Shown: piece by piece, positions 8,793 through 17,662 of the stretch
How the letters are laid out: every line of letters begins with the position of its first letter
How positions within the stretch are numbered: the first letter of the stretch is position 1
Origin: Shimia isoporae
GTDB taxonomy: Bacteria > Pseudomonadota > Alphaproteobacteria > Rhodobacterales > Rhodobacteraceae
NCBI RefSeq assembly: GCF_004346865.1
Contig: NZ_SMGR01000002.1
Location: 434,001 to 498,000 of the forward strand
DNA length: 64,000 nt
Direction of reading: 5' to 3'
Notes under the pieces: generated by a model
What the model was told of the DNA's origin: nothing
Databases searched by the model: none
Seen by the model: only the letters and a program-made list of their open reading frames with translations
Position numbers and translations under genes: made by a program

Positions 8793-9470
8793 ATGAGCGA
8801 CCAGCACGCAGAATTGGAATGGCGGGATCAGGCCATTCCGGTCAGCACACGTTTTGACGATCCGTACTTCAGCCTTGAAAACGGGCTGGCGGAAACCCGT
8901 CACGTTTTTCTGCAAGGCAACAACTTGCCCGCACGTTTTGCACCTGGCTTTCACATCGCGGAACTCGGTTTTGGTACGGGCCTGAATTTGCTTACGGCCT
9001 GGAAGGCGTGGGACCAGGCCGGCATGACCGACCCATTGCGGTTCACCAGCTTCGAGGCCTTCCCGATGGAGGCTGACGAAATGGCCCGCGCGCTTCAAGC
9101 CTTTCCCGAACTCGGCGATTACCGCGATCGGCTGGTTGCGGCATGGGCGCAGGACAAAACTCTTACCTCGCTGCAGGGAATAAATGTGCAGGTCATTCTC
9201 GGCGACGCGCGCGAAACCTTGCAAGCCAACGCATTTACCGCCGACGCATGGTTCCTTGATGGATTTTCTCCTGCCAAAAACCCTGAACTCTGGGATGCGG
9301 GTCTCATGGCGCAGGTTGGCGCGCATACCAAAACCGGAGGCACAGCTGCAACTTACACCGCGGCGGGTTTTGTGCGGCGTAATCTGGCTGACGCGGGCTT
9401 TGCCGTCACGCGCGTCAAAGGTTTTGGCCGCAAGCGTCACATGACCACCTGTCTGAAGGACGGCGCATGA
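8793..9470 (+). CDS. mnmD: tRNA (5-methylaminomethyl-2-thiouridine)(34)-methyltransferase MnmD
   Basis: A 225-residue SAM-dependent enzyme that completes the wobble-uridine side chain (nm5s2U to mnm5s2U). Seen: the SAM loop ELGFGTGLN near residue 60, the family signature DAWFLDGFSPAKNPELW starting at about residue 151, TYTAAGFVRRNL, and the C-terminal GFGRKRHM. It is a stand-alone methyltransferase domain without the fused oxidase of E. coli MnmC; a DAO-type flavoprotein is divergently encoded next door. The upstream in-frame extension to 8661 overlaps that neighbour and is not used. Its stop overlaps the next gene by ATGA. Confidence 0.93.
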   Translation: MSDQHAELEWRDQAIPVSTRFDDPYFSLENGLAETRHVFLQGNNLPARFAPGFHIAELGFGTGLNLLTAWKAWDQAGMTDPLRFTSFEAFPMEADEMARALQAFPELGDYRDRLVAAWAQDKTLTSLQGINVQVILGDARETLQANAFTADAWFLDGFSPAKNPELWDAGLMAQVGAHTKTGGTAATYTAAGFVRRNLADAGFAVTRVKGFGRKRHMTTCLKDGA

Positions 9471-10339
9471 CCGGCGCGCCAGACAACCGGCGCGGCATCC
9501 TGTTGATGTGCCTCACGACCTTTGTCTTCGCAATGCAGGACGGGTTCTCTCGGCATTTGGCTGAAACCTACAACACCTACCTCGTGGTGATGATCCGATA
9601 TTGGTTCTTTGCCGCCTTTGTCATTGCACTTGCCATTCGTCAGGAAGGCGGCCTGAAACGTGTAATGCAAAGCCGCTTCCCCGTATTGCAATCCATCAGA
9701 GGCGCGCTGCTGGCGCTGGAAATCTGTGTCACGGTCGCCGCGTTCACCCTCCTTGGCCTGACAGAAACACACGCGGTCTTCATCTGCTATCCTCTGATGA
9801 TCGCCGCCCTCTCGGGGCCTGTGCTGGGCGAGCAGGTCGGTTGGCGGCGCTGGCTGTCGATCGGCATTGGCGCAATCGGTGTTATGATCATCCTGCAACC
9901 CGGTTCCGGCGTCTTTTCACCCGTCGCAGCAATCCCTCTCCTTGGGGCATTGATGTTCGCGATCTACGGCCTGCTCACGCGCTATGTCTCCCGCGGCGAC
10001 AGTTCCGAAACCAGCTTGTTTTATACCGGCACAGTGGGCTGCATCCTGATGACCGCAATCGGCGTCTTTTTCTGGGAACCGATGACCGGACAGGACTGGA
10101 TCTGGATGTTGATGCTCTGTGTGTCCGGCGTTTTCGGCCATTGGCTGCTCATCAAGACGTACGAGGCCGCCGAGGCCAGCGCGGTGCAACCCTTCGCCTA
10201 CCTGCAACTGCCCTTTGCTGCGGCTTTGGGTATGGTGGCCTTTGGCGAAACCCTTCGCGTGAACGTGGCAGTCGGGGCCGCCGTGGTTGTCGGGGCGGGG
10301 CTATTCACTTGGTGGCGAGAGCAGAGCAAACGGACCTGA
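9467..10339 (+). CDS. DMT-superfamily (EamA) membrane transporter
   Basis: A 290-residue inner-membrane protein with about ten hydrophobic segments arranged as two EamA repeats (first from GILLMCLTTFVFAMQDG, second from VAAIPLLGALMFAIYGLL). Family members export amino acids, nucleosides or other small metabolites; the substrate is unknown. Translation is probably coupled to mnmD through the ATGA overlap at 9467-9470, but a functional link to tRNA modification is not implied. Convergent with a LysR gene. Confidence 0.88.
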   Translation: MTGAPDNRRGILLMCLTTFVFAMQDGFSRHLAETYNTYLVVMIRYWFFAAFVIALAIRQEGGLKRVMQSRFPVLQSIRGALLALEICVTVAAFTLLGLTETHAVFICYPLMIAALSGPVLGEQVGWRRWLSIGIGAIGVMIILQPGSGVFSPVAAIPLLGALMFAIYGLLTRYVSRGDSSETSLFYTGTVGCILMTAIGVFFWEPMTGQDWIWMLMLCVSGVFGHWLLIKTYEAAEASAVQPFAYLQLPFAAALGMVAFGETLRVNVAVGAAVVVGAGLFTWWREQSKRT

Positions 10340-10377
10340 CAAAACACAACAGGCGCAACCGGCTTGTTCATCGCGCG

Positions 10378-11259
10378 CTACAAAAGCGTGCGCACCCATT
10401 CGGCAAACGTCTCTGCAAGGACATGCGACTGGCCCTTGGGCAGGACCGCGACATAGTCCGCAAAAATCGGTTGCGGAGTATCAATCTTGACGACGCGGCC
10501 AGCAGAAAACTCCTCTTGAGCAAGAGTTTCCGTGAACAGGCTCATGCCGATGCCGCCTCGCACAGCTTCAAGCAGCAGGTTTGGACTACCGATGGGCACT
10601 CGCCGAAGCTTGTCCACGTCGAGCCCCCCTGTCCGCATCATCTTCAACTTCAAGTCCATACCATCATGCCACAGCCAGGGCATGTCCGCCGAAGAGGCAC
10701 CATGTTTCTCTACCAACTCCGGCGCTGCGATCCCGACAACCTGAACCTTCTTCAGGTGTATCGTTCGCAAATCGTTGCTGCCCGGCTGATCGCGCAAATC
10801 AGGGTGTCTCGAGCGAATGCCCAGATCAAAACCCTCGGCCGCAAGATCGGCATAGTCGCGCGTCGGCGACAATGATATTTCGGCGCCCGGATTCAGCAGC
10901 CAGAAATCCTTAAGATTGGGCATGATGATCCGCTCTGCCATAAAGGGGGAGCATGTCACGCGCAAACCTCTCGAACGCGCGCCCAAACGCGTTCTCTCGA
11001 TCTGGTCGCCAATTCTTTCAAAGGCGTTTGCCAGGGTGCTCGCAAGCTGCTGGCCAGCGGCTGTCAACACCACTTGCCTGCCTTGCCGAGTGGCAAGGCC
11101 AACACCAAGTTCCTGTTCAAGACCTCGTACCTGTTGCGCGACGGCAGCATGTGTGACGTTGAGCGCGCGAGCAGCCCCCGCAAAGCTACCTTCCCGTGCT
11201 GTCGCATCAAAAGCGCGCAACGCTGTAAGAGACGGGATCTTTCTCCAATCTACTGACAT
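10378..11259 (-). CDS. LysR-family transcriptional regulator (GcvA-like)
   Basis: A 293-residue regulator. N-terminal winged helix: IPSLTALRAFDATAREGSFAGAARALNVTHAAVAQQVRGLE. C-terminal effector domain: RGLRVTCSPFMAERIIMPNL... and GIGMSLFTETLAQEEF. The SLTALRAFDA opening and the AVAQQVRGLE helix place it with GcvA/AmpR-like members. It is divergent from a GNAT acetyltransferase gene; a perfect small inverted repeat sits directly upstream of its start. Confidence 0.9.
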   Translation of the reverse strand: MSVDWRKIPSLTALRAFDATAREGSFAGAARALNVTHAAVAQQVRGLEQELGVGLATRQGRQVVLTAAGQQLASTLANAFERIGDQIERTRLGARSRGLRVTCSPFMAERIIMPNLKDFWLLNPGAEISLSPTRDYADLAAEGFDLGIRSRHPDLRDQPGSNDLRTIHLKKVQVVGIAAPELVEKHGASSADMPWLWHDGMDLKLKMMRTGGLDVDKLRRVPIGSPNLLLEAVRGGIGMSLFTETLAQEEFSAGRVVKIDTPQPIFADYVAVLPKGQSHVLAETFAEWVRTLL

Positions 11260-11260
11260 G

Positions 11261-11273
11261 ATAGAATTTCTAT
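11261..11273. promoter_or_regulatory. Inverted repeat ATAGAA-T-TTCTAT, possible LysR operator
   Basis: A 13-base perfect dyad (ATAGAA, one centre base, TTCTAT) starts 2 bases upstream of the lysR start codon, within the 97-bp divergent lysR/GNAT gap. Its centre fits a T-N9-A core, slightly shorter than the classical T-N11-A LysR box. Autoregulation is inference. Confidence 0.35.
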
Positions 11274-11356
11274 TGTTTGAACATTTTTTCTGACTAACCG
11301 TTTTGTGGAATTCTGGCTAGTATTTCCTTCAAGCCTTCAATGTGGAGAGATCAGAT

Positions 11357-11974
11357 ATGCCTCAGACTTCTGCGCAAAATCTATCATCAGACAACAGCTT
11401 GATCTTCGACGTAGAAGCTATGGCACAGGGTCAAGAAGTTCCTTGTCTAAAAGGCTATGTTGCGAAGCGGTTTCAATCTGAAGACGAGATTCCACACGAG
11501 ACCGCAAATGAATTTTTGATGGAGTACATATACACACAAGCGGTCGTTTTTGAGCGCGCGACCGGAGTAAGTGTTGATGCGGCGGAACATATCAGAGCGT
11601 TCTGGGCGCACATTGATCGCGTGCTGCCACCACAAGGCAACTATTATCTCATTTGGAGCGATCAGGGTCAGTTGGTGGGCACGGCCGCTCTACGACGCGT
11701 GGACGACGCAACAGGTGAGATGAAACACCTTTACGTCCGGCCCGAAGCGCGGGGAACCGGATTGGGCCGGTGGCTCGCCGAAAGGCGTATTCAGGATGCG
11801 CAATCATTGGGATTCAAGTGCCTTATCGCGGATACGGTTCGCGGCAACGTCGAAATGCCAGCGCTCTACGCCAAGCTCGGGTTCAAAGAAACCGAACCCA
11901 ATGAAATCGGAACTTCGGTGAACGTTATGCCAACAGTCGCCGCGGGCCTGAGGTTCTTTCGAAAAGAGATATGA
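11357..11974 (+). CDS. GNAT-family N-acetyltransferase
   Basis: A 205-residue protein whose C-terminal ~120 residues form a GNAT fold: LVGTAALRRVDDATGEMKHLYVRP, the acetyl-CoA pyrophosphate loop EARGTGLGRWLAERRI (Q/RxxGxG/A type), and ALYAKLGFKET. The N-terminal ~80 residues are helical and not recognised. I use ATG 11357 because GGAGAG lies 7 bases upstream; a GTG at 11342 is an alternative. The gene is divergent from the lysR gene. The substrate is unknown. Confidence 0.85.
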   Translation: MPQTSAQNLSSDNSLIFDVEAMAQGQEVPCLKGYVAKRFQSEDEIPHETANEFLMEYIYTQAVVFERATGVSVDAAEHIRAFWAHIDRVLPPQGNYYLIWSDQGQLVGTAALRRVDDATGEMKHLYVRPEARGTGLGRWLAERRIQDAQSLGFKCLIADTVRGNVEMPALYAKLGFKETEPNEIGTSVNVMPTVAAGLRFFRKEI

Positions 11975-11982
11975 ACCGCCCG

Positions 11983-13944
11983 CTACCTGATCACCTTGAT
12001 CGTGCCACCGGTGATTTCTTGCCCGAACGGCATCGGCAGCGCGGATTTGCCCAAACGCGCGCGATAAACCGGTAGGCTTTCGGAAACCCGCATCACATAG
12101 TTCCGCGTCTCGTTGAACGGGATCAACTCGATCCAGTCCACCATCGCCTCGACGCTGCCACCACGCGGATCCCAACGGTCCGCCATCCAGCGCTTCGGTC
12201 GGTGCGGTCCGGCATTGTATCCGGCGGCAATCATGATGATGTTGCCGTCAAACTGTTCTGCAAGACCAGCCAGATAAGCGCTGCCAAGACGCGCGTTGTA
12301 TTCGGGGTCCGCCGTCAGGTTGCCAAGCACGTAAACCTCACCAATGTCGCGCGACACGTCCCGCGCTGTGCCCGGCATCAGCTGCATAAGACCCCGCGCG
12401 CCGGCGTGGCTGACCACGACGGGGTCAAACTCGCTTTCGCGCCGCGCAATCGCCAGTGAAAGCTCGTCCGCCACCGGCAAGTCCTGCGATACCAGAGGGT
12501 GCAACGGATAATAGGGCCCTGGCAGGGTGATACCGCGTTTTACGATCGCCTTGCCAAGCATGACCGCAACATGCGGCTGTCCAAGATCCTGCGCCATCTC
12601 ACCCAATTGTCCCAACGCCTGTCGGTCCATGCTTTCACTCAGGTGAATCCAGAACCGCTCCGCAAGTGACAGCTCGCCTGCATCCAGCAACATTCGGGCT
12701 GCTTCGTGTACGCTGGACGTGGTCCAAGCCGCCTCTCGCCAATTCGGGAATTTTTCGTCGCCACGCAACGCAGGATCAGCCGGCACTTTGCCCTTCTCGG
12801 CTGCCAAAAGACCATAAAAGCTTGTTTGATGAACCGCTCCGGCCTGATACGCCTGCTGCGCTGTTTCGGTGTCTCCCATCGCCTCATAGGCCCGGCCGAG
12901 CCAATACCCCGCACGCCCAAGAGAAATTGGTGTTTCTACAGACTGGGCGAAGCGCACAAAATGCGCCGCAGCGATCTCCGGCTTGTTCAGGAAGCGCAGC
13001 GCCAGATAACCCGCGAGCCACTCGCAATCGGAATAACCATACCCCGCATCAGGCGACATCCCGTGCACCGCCGCAATGTCATACGCTGTCTGATAATTGC
13101 CTGCCCTCATTTCGCTGCGCACCAGCGAACGGCGGCGACTGGCCCATTGATCCGCCTCGCCCAGGGTTCCGGCCTTGGAACGGGCCACAACCAGTTCGAT
13201 TGCACGCTCATTCAACCCTTTGCGATGACGCCAGACAAAACGCTCATAGGCCAATCCCGGATCGTTTTGCAGCTCATCCGGCACCGCTGCAATCAAACCA
13301 TCCACACCTGCTGCGCGATCCCGCAAGGCGATGCGAGCCTGTGCAAGCGCAACCCAGCCTTCCGGCACGCGGGCATACATCCTGCGTGCATTTTCCTTCC
13401 AGCCTTTCCAAAGCATCGCATCAAGTCGGGCTGTGTGGTGGTCACTCAACAATGACCCGTAGCGGTCAAGGTAAACGCCTTGCGTTTCGCTATCCATGGG
13501 CATGGTGCGCCAAGCAAGGACTACGCCCGCCTGAGCAGCGCCTTCTTCGCCAGCAGCCTGCAAGACTTCTGCCTGCGTCAACGCCCCCTGTGCGGTCTGT
13601 GGCATGCCGTGAACGTAAAACGACATGGCCATCTCGTGGCTCACACCAAAAAACGCCTCTTCCGACTGTTTGCGCAAATAGGGAAGTCCGGGCCAGTCGC
13701 CACGCCGTTCCAAAAAGGCAAGAACCTCATCAGGGCGTCCACGGCCTGCCCGCAACCTGTGCCACTCGACGATATCGCGAGCCACCTGCCCATCGCTGCG
13801 AGCTTCCGCGGCCGCGCGGTCCCAATCGTTGGCACGCACGGCGTCCATTGCCGCAGCAAGATCGGCCCGAACCGGACCGGCAGCGTTGAGCGTCGCTGTA
13901 ACAGCAAGACAAAGGGCGAGAAAAGGACGCAACATGGCTTGCAT
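11983..13944 (-). CDS. Soluble lytic murein transglycosylase (Slt70-like)
   Basis: A 653-residue periplasmic enzyme. A Sec signal (MQAMLRPFLALCLAVTATLNAAGPVRA) is followed by a long alpha-helical superhelix (residues ~30-470) as in the U-domain of Slt70. Then comes the family-23 catalytic domain around residue 500: ARRESEFDPVVVSHAGARGL and LMQLMPGTA, where the Glu of RRESEF is the catalytic acid. AGYNAGPHRPKRWM closes the domain. It cleaves peptidoglycan to anhydro-muropeptides. It is the second lytic transglycosylase in the window. Convergent with the GNAT gene, divergent from dapA. Confidence 0.93.
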   Translation of the reverse strand: MQAMLRPFLALCLAVTATLNAAGPVRADLAAAMDAVRANDWDRAAAEARSDGQVARDIVEWHRLRAGRGRPDEVLAFLERRGDWPGLPYLRKQSEEAFFGVSHEMAMSFYVHGMPQTAQGALTQAEVLQAAGEEGAAQAGVVLAWRTMPMDSETQGVYLDRYGSLLSDHHTARLDAMLWKGWKENARRMYARVPEGWVALAQARIALRDRAAGVDGLIAAVPDELQNDPGLAYERFVWRHRKGLNERAIELVVARSKAGTLGEADQWASRRRSLVRSEMRAGNYQTAYDIAAVHGMSPDAGYGYSDCEWLAGYLALRFLNKPEIAAAHFVRFAQSVETPISLGRAGYWLGRAYEAMGDTETAQQAYQAGAVHQTSFYGLLAAEKGKVPADPALRGDEKFPNWREAAWTTSSVHEAARMLLDAGELSLAERFWIHLSESMDRQALGQLGEMAQDLGQPHVAVMLGKAIVKRGITLPGPYYPLHPLVSQDLPVADELSLAIARRESEFDPVVVSHAGARGLMQLMPGTARDVSRDIGEVYVLGNLTADPEYNARLGSAYLAGLAEQFDGNIIMIAAGYNAGPHRPKRWMADRWDPRGGSVEAMVDWIELIPFNETRNYVMRVSESLPVYRARLGKSALPMPFGQEITGGTIKVIR

Positions 13945-14011
13945 TTTCCAATGTCAGACAGGATAGAACCCGCACGATAAATCGCGTCCCCCTTCGCCAC
14001 AACTCACAATC

Positions 14012-14040
14012 TTGGCAAGCAGGCGACTTCCCGCTAGGGT
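14012..14040 (+). promoter_or_regulatory. Candidate sigma-70 promoter for dapA
   Basis: TTGGCA (14012-14017), a 17-base spacer, then TAGGGT (14035-14040). This is 56 bases before the dapA ATG and within the slt/dapA divergent gap. The -35 is good; the -10 is weak but of a type common in alphaproteobacteria. Confidence 0.4.
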
Positions 14041-14095
14041 CCGCGCGGTTTGATACGGGCAATTCCGCCCAGCTACGCAGAAAAAGGAGCGTGTC

Positions 14096-14971
14096 ATGTT
14101 CAAAGGGTCTTTCCCCGCACTCGTCACGCCGTTCACGAACGGCGAGCTGGATTTGGAAACGCTCAAGAAACTGGTCGAATGGCACATCGGTGAAGGCAGC
14201 CACGGTTTTGTACCCGTTGGCACCACCGGTGAAAGCCCGACCCTGAGCCATGCCGAACACGAAGCCGTGGTCGAAGAGGTTGTGCGCGCCGCCGCAGGTC
14301 GTGTGCCAGTCATCGCCGGCGCTGGCAGCAACAATACCCTCGAAGCCATCGGCCTCGCACAGCATGCCGAGAAAGTTGGCGCGGACGCCCTTTTGGTTGT
14401 CACGCCCTATTACAACAAGCCGACCCAGCGCGGCCTGGTGGCGCATTTCACGGCGATCCACGATTGCTGCAACCTGCCGATCATCATCTATAACATCCCG
14501 GGTCGTTCGATCGTCGACATGACGCCGGACACCATGGGTGAACTGGCAAAGCTGGAGCGCATCGTTGGCGTGAAAGACGCCACGGGGGATCTGTCGCGCG
14601 TGCCACAACAGCGCATCACCTGCGGCAACGACTTTGTTCAACTCTCCGGTGAAGACGCAACTGCGCTCGGCTTCAACGCGCATGGGGGCGTCGGCTGCAT
14701 CTCCGTAACCGCAAACGTCGCTCCACGCCTTTGTGCGGAGTTTCAGGAAGCCACTCTGGCCGGTGACTACACCAAGGCGCTGGAACTTCAGGACCGTCTG
14801 ATGCCGCTTCACATGGCGATCTTCACCGAGCCTGGTCTGGTCGGCGCGAAATACGGCATGTCCCGTCTGGGTCTCTGCTCTGACGAAGTGCGCCTGCCGC
14901 TGACGGGTTTGACCGACGAAACCAAGGCGCTGATCGACGATGCCATGCGTCACGCAGGTCTGCTGAACTGA
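14096..14971 (+). CDS. dapA: 4-hydroxy-tetrahydrodipicolinate synthase
   Basis: A 291-residue cytosolic aldolase that condenses pyruvate with aspartate semialdehyde, the first committed step to diaminopimelate and lysine. Seen: [10 protein letters not shown] (substrate loop), the catalytic Tyr in [10 protein letters not shown] (about residue 132), and the Schiff-base Lys in [10 protein letters not shown] (about residue 160). Length matches the family. AAGGAG precedes the ATG. It is a single-gene unit closed by a strong terminator, and it sits next to a peptidoglycan-degrading enzyme gene, divergent from it. Confidence 0.96.
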   Translation: MFKGSFPALVTPFTNGELDLETLKKLVEWHIGEGSHGFVPVGTTGESPTLSHAEHEAVVEEVVRAAAGRVPVIAGAGSNNTLEAIGLAQHAEKVGADALLVVTPYYNKPTQRGLVAHFTAIHDCCNLPIIIYNIPGRSIVDMTPDTMGELAKLERIVGVKDATGDLSRVPQQRITCGNDFVQLSGEDATALGFNAHGGVGCISVTANVAPRLCAEFQEATLAGDYTKALELQDRLMPLHMAIFTEPGLVGAKYGMSRLGLCSDEVRLPLTGLTDETKALIDDAMRHAGLLN

Positions 14972-15008
14972 AAATAGAAACAGAAGGCGCTGATGCGCCG
15001 CTGTTGGC

Positions 15009-15042
15009 AAGGCCCATGCTTTCGGCATGGGCCTTTCTTTTT
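15009..15042. terminator. Terminator between convergent dapA and the Fe-S protein gene
   Basis: An 11-bp perfect stem, AAGGCCCATGC (15009-15019) with GCATGGGCCTT (15025-15035), has a 5-base loop and is followed by TTTCTTTTTC. A smaller GGCGC/GCGCC hairpin precedes it at about 14986-14999. It serves dapA on the plus strand; the A-rich left side is too short for a clear reverse terminator. Confidence 0.8.
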
Positions 15043-15043
15043 C

Positions 15044-16030
15044 TCATTCTTCGCGCAGTCTCTCCGCGCGTCTGGACAGCTTCGCGGCCAAGTTCGGCCC
15101 AATCCCCGGACGCGACCACGGGCAGACCGCAATGCAAATCGCACATCCGTGGGTCTGGTTAAAAAACGGCAGACAGCGGTCGAAGTCCACGTACCACTTT
15201 TCGACTCCCCGCACCGTTTTCTTCGTTGAGAACAAAGCCTCCGGCGGACAGGCGTCCTCGCACACCCGACAGTTCTGGCAAAACCCGTCTATGCCAGCCT
15301 CAACCGGTTCGGTGACATCAAACGGGGCGTCGGTCAGAACAGCAGACAATCGGAAAGACGCGCCCATCTCCGGATTGATGATCGATCCGTGTTTGCCCAA
15401 CTCTCCAAAGCCGCAAGCCAGAGCGGGCGGGATCATCAGCAAAGCACCCGTCATCGGGCCAGTCACCGGTGTCGCATCCCAGCCCTGCATGCGCAGCCAG
15501 CCCGCAACGGCCTTTGATGCGGCAGCCGCGCGTTCATATTGCTGCATGACCTCAAGTCCGGCAGTGACGTCTGGCGCCGTAGAAATCTCTCCATAGTCGT
15601 GTTGAACGCCAAGGATAATCACCCGCCTTTGAGAGACCTCAAATCCTTCGACCACCCAATCGGACTGCATCTCCGCGACGCCGGCTTGTTCGCAAATCCC
15701 CTGCGCAACAAACTGTTGAAGCGCCACAGTCCAGTCTTTGGACGTTCTTTCGACAGCTTCCTGCGCTATGTCCGGCAAGGGCGCATCCAGAACCTTTTGC
15801 CGTTTTGCGCGCGCCGCGCCAAAAGCAGGTTCTCGCGCCGACCGCTCAAGGAAATAGCGCTGCATACCGCCATGGGGAATGTCATCCGGATTTGGCGCCC
15901 AATAGACCATACGCGCGCGGCGCGGTTCCGTTTCGTCCAAACCATTGAGCGCGTTACCGGACTGCTCGGGCACCCTTGCCATCTGGTCTGGCTCAGGTGT
16001 GAACGGTCGGTAAGGCGAAAAACGAGGCAT
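15044..16030 (-). CDS. QueG / reductive-dehalogenase-like 4Fe-4S protein
   Basis: A 328-residue protein with two 4Fe-4S motifs near the C-terminus: CQNCRVCEDACPPEA (CxxCxxCxxxC) and a second set from Cys in DFDRCLPFF through GCAICIAVCPWSRP. The middle contains ACGFGELGKHGSIINPEMGA followed by RLSAVLTD, the segment shared by epoxyqueuosine reductase (QueG) and reductive dehalogenases (RdhA), both cobalamin enzymes. The N-terminal ~150 residues do not look like standard QueG to me, and there is no Tat signal as in respiratory RdhA. I therefore call it a cytosolic relative of unknown substrate; a plain queG is the alternative. The start is ATG 16030; a TTG lies at 16036. Confidence 0.72.
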   Translation of the reverse strand: MPRFSPYRPFTPEPDQMARVPEQSGNALNGLDETEPRRARMVYWAPNPDDIPHGGMQRYFLERSAREPAFGAARAKRQKVLDAPLPDIAQEAVERTSKDWTVALQQFVAQGICEQAGVAEMQSDWVVEGFEVSQRRVIILGVQHDYGEISTAPDVTAGLEVMQQYERAAAASKAVAGWLRMQGWDATPVTGPMTGALLMIPPALACGFGELGKHGSIINPEMGASFRLSAVLTDAPFDVTEPVEAGIDGFCQNCRVCEDACPPEALFSTKKTVRGVEKWYVDFDRCLPFFNQTHGCAICIAVCPWSRPGIGPNLAAKLSRRAERLREE

Positions 16031-16083
16031 GCCCAAACCTAAACCGGCGAGCCCGAGTCAGGCAAAGCCTTTCAAGGTTCAGA

Positions 16084-17616
16084 TCAGAACATCACCATTG
16101 CAGCGATTGCGGCAATTGCACCCAGCGTGACGCCCGTACCACCGGTCAACACGATCCAAAGCCAGAAGCTGTCTCTGGGGCGCATCGGCGTCTCGTTCTG
16201 CTTCATCAGAACCGCCTCGACCATTTCAGGCAAGCGTGGACCAAAACGTGTCAACACCCGCGCCGTTCTGGCAAGATCATTCAACACGGCGCGTGGACCG
16301 AGGCTCTTTTCGATGTAGGTCGTCACCACGGGCTTGGCGACATCCCAGATGTTCACGCGCGGATCCAGCGATCGTGAAACGCCTTCGACCACAACCATTG
16401 TGCGCTGCAACAGGATCAATTCGGTCCGTGTGGCCATGCCAAATCGCTCGGTCACTTCGAAAAGATAGCTTAGCAAACGCCCCATCGAGATACGGTCCGC
16501 ATCCATGCCGAAGATCGGTTCGCCTACAGCCCGTAGCGCGCGAGCAAACTCATCGACGTCTTGATCGGCAGGAACATACCCCGCCTCGAAATGCACCTGA
16601 GCAACACGTTTGTAGTCGCGCTGTATAAACCCATAGAGGATCTCTGCATAAACACGGCGCGTGTATTCGTCGATCTGCCCCATGATCCCGAAGTCATAAG
16701 CAATGATGTCACCGTTGGCAGCGACCTTCATGTTGCCTTGGTGCATGTCGGCGTGAAAAAATCCGTCCCGAAGCGCATGGTTCAGGAACAGTGTCAAAAC
16801 GCGGCTGCCCAATGCGTGACGATCGTGTCCTGCGGCATCCAGCGCATCGTTGTCGCCGATCGGCGTACCCTCTGCCCAACCGAGAGTCATCACGCGCTTC
16901 GCGGAGTGCTCCCAGACCACAGCGGGCACCTGATAGCCCGGATCGTTCGCAGTATTCGCGGCAAACTCGCTGGCAGACGCACTTTCGAGTCTCAGATCAA
17001 GTTCCGAGCTCACACCATTGTCAAAGTGTTCGATAACATCGCGCGGCCGCAAACGGCGTGACCCCGGCGACAAGAACTCGATAGTGTTTGCAGCGAAATA
17101 GAAAGCATCGATGTCTTTGCGAAATGCTTTTTCAACACCCGGCCGCAGGATTTTGACCGCGACCTCTGCGCCGGTTTCCGCAAGCCGCGCACGGTGAACC
17201 TGCGCAATCGATGCAGCCGCAACAGGTTCGGAAAATTCAGAGAAAATCTCGTCAACTGGCTGGCCAAGCTCTTTTTCGACTTCGGCCTTGGCTGTGGCGA
17301 TGTCAAATGGCGGCAACTTATCCTGAAGAATGCGCAACTGGGTTGCCAGATCGCTGCCAACAACATCAGGTCGGGTCGACAAAACCTGACCGAACTTGAT
17401 GTAAGCGGGGCCGAGCGCGGTCAGCGCGCGTGGCAATGGTGGTGCTTCGGGATCGCCTTTGATACCCAACCACTGAAACGGCCAAACCAGCCCACGCAAC
17501 ACACCGCGTACAAGGGGTGGCGCGTCAAACGCATCCAGCACGACCTTCATTGCGCCAGAACGCTCCAGAGTGGCACCTGTCCGGATCAAACGAATGATGT
17601 TGTGAGGTCCACGCAT
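16084..17616 (-). CDS. ubiB: UbiB, ABC1/ADCK-family atypical kinase for ubiquinone biosynthesis
   Basis: A 510-residue protein required for ubiquinone synthesis, probably as an ATPase that helps extract lipid intermediates. Seen: the KxGQ motif in AYIKFGQVLSTRPD, the A-rich loop AAASIAQVHRA, the Lys in VAVKILRPG, HADMHQGNMKV and the DFG-like AYDFGIMGQ. The C-terminus has a hydrophobic transmembrane segment (WIVLTGGTGVTLGAIAAIAA). I start at MRGPHNIIRLIRTG; the longer frame to 17694 overlaps ubiE. It follows ubiE by 46 bases in the same transcript. Confidence 0.94.
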   Translation of the reverse strand: MRGPHNIIRLIRTGATLERSGAMKVVLDAFDAPPLVRGVLRGLVWPFQWLGIKGDPEAPPLPRALTALGPAYIKFGQVLSTRPDVVGSDLATQLRILQDKLPPFDIATAKAEVEKELGQPVDEIFSEFSEPVAAASIAQVHRARLAETGAEVAVKILRPGVEKAFRKDIDAFYFAANTIEFLSPGSRRLRPRDVIEHFDNGVSSELDLRLESASASEFAANTANDPGYQVPAVVWEHSAKRVMTLGWAEGTPIGDNDALDAAGHDRHALGSRVLTLFLNHALRDGFFHADMHQGNMKVAANGDIIAYDFGIMGQIDEYTRRVYAEILYGFIQRDYKRVAQVHFEAGYVPADQDVDEFARALRAVGEPIFGMDADRISMGRLLSYLFEVTERFGMATRTELILLQRTMVVVEGVSRSLDPRVNIWDVAKPVVTTYIEKSLGPRAVLNDLARTARVLTRFGPRLPEMVEAVLMKQNETPMRPRDSFWLWIVLTGGTGVTLGAIAAIAAMVMF

Positions 17617-17662
17617 CAGGTCGCCTTTTCCGCAGAAAGAAATCCGGAACGGGTCATCATCA

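Noticed and set aside
9601-10875. 424-codon plus-strand frame spanning the EamA and LysR genes
   Set aside because: It runs in another frame through two well-supported genes, and the predicted product has no domain.
12666-13889. 407-codon open frame on the plus strand opposite the Slt70-like gene
   Set aside because: It is antisense to a gene with a clear catalytic motif and signal peptide, its product is Pro/Arg-rich with no family motif, and it arises from GC-rich codon structure.
13730-15028. 432-codon minus-strand frame opposite dapA
   Set aside because: It covers dapA and part of slt in antisense, with no recognisable domain; dapA is unambiguous.
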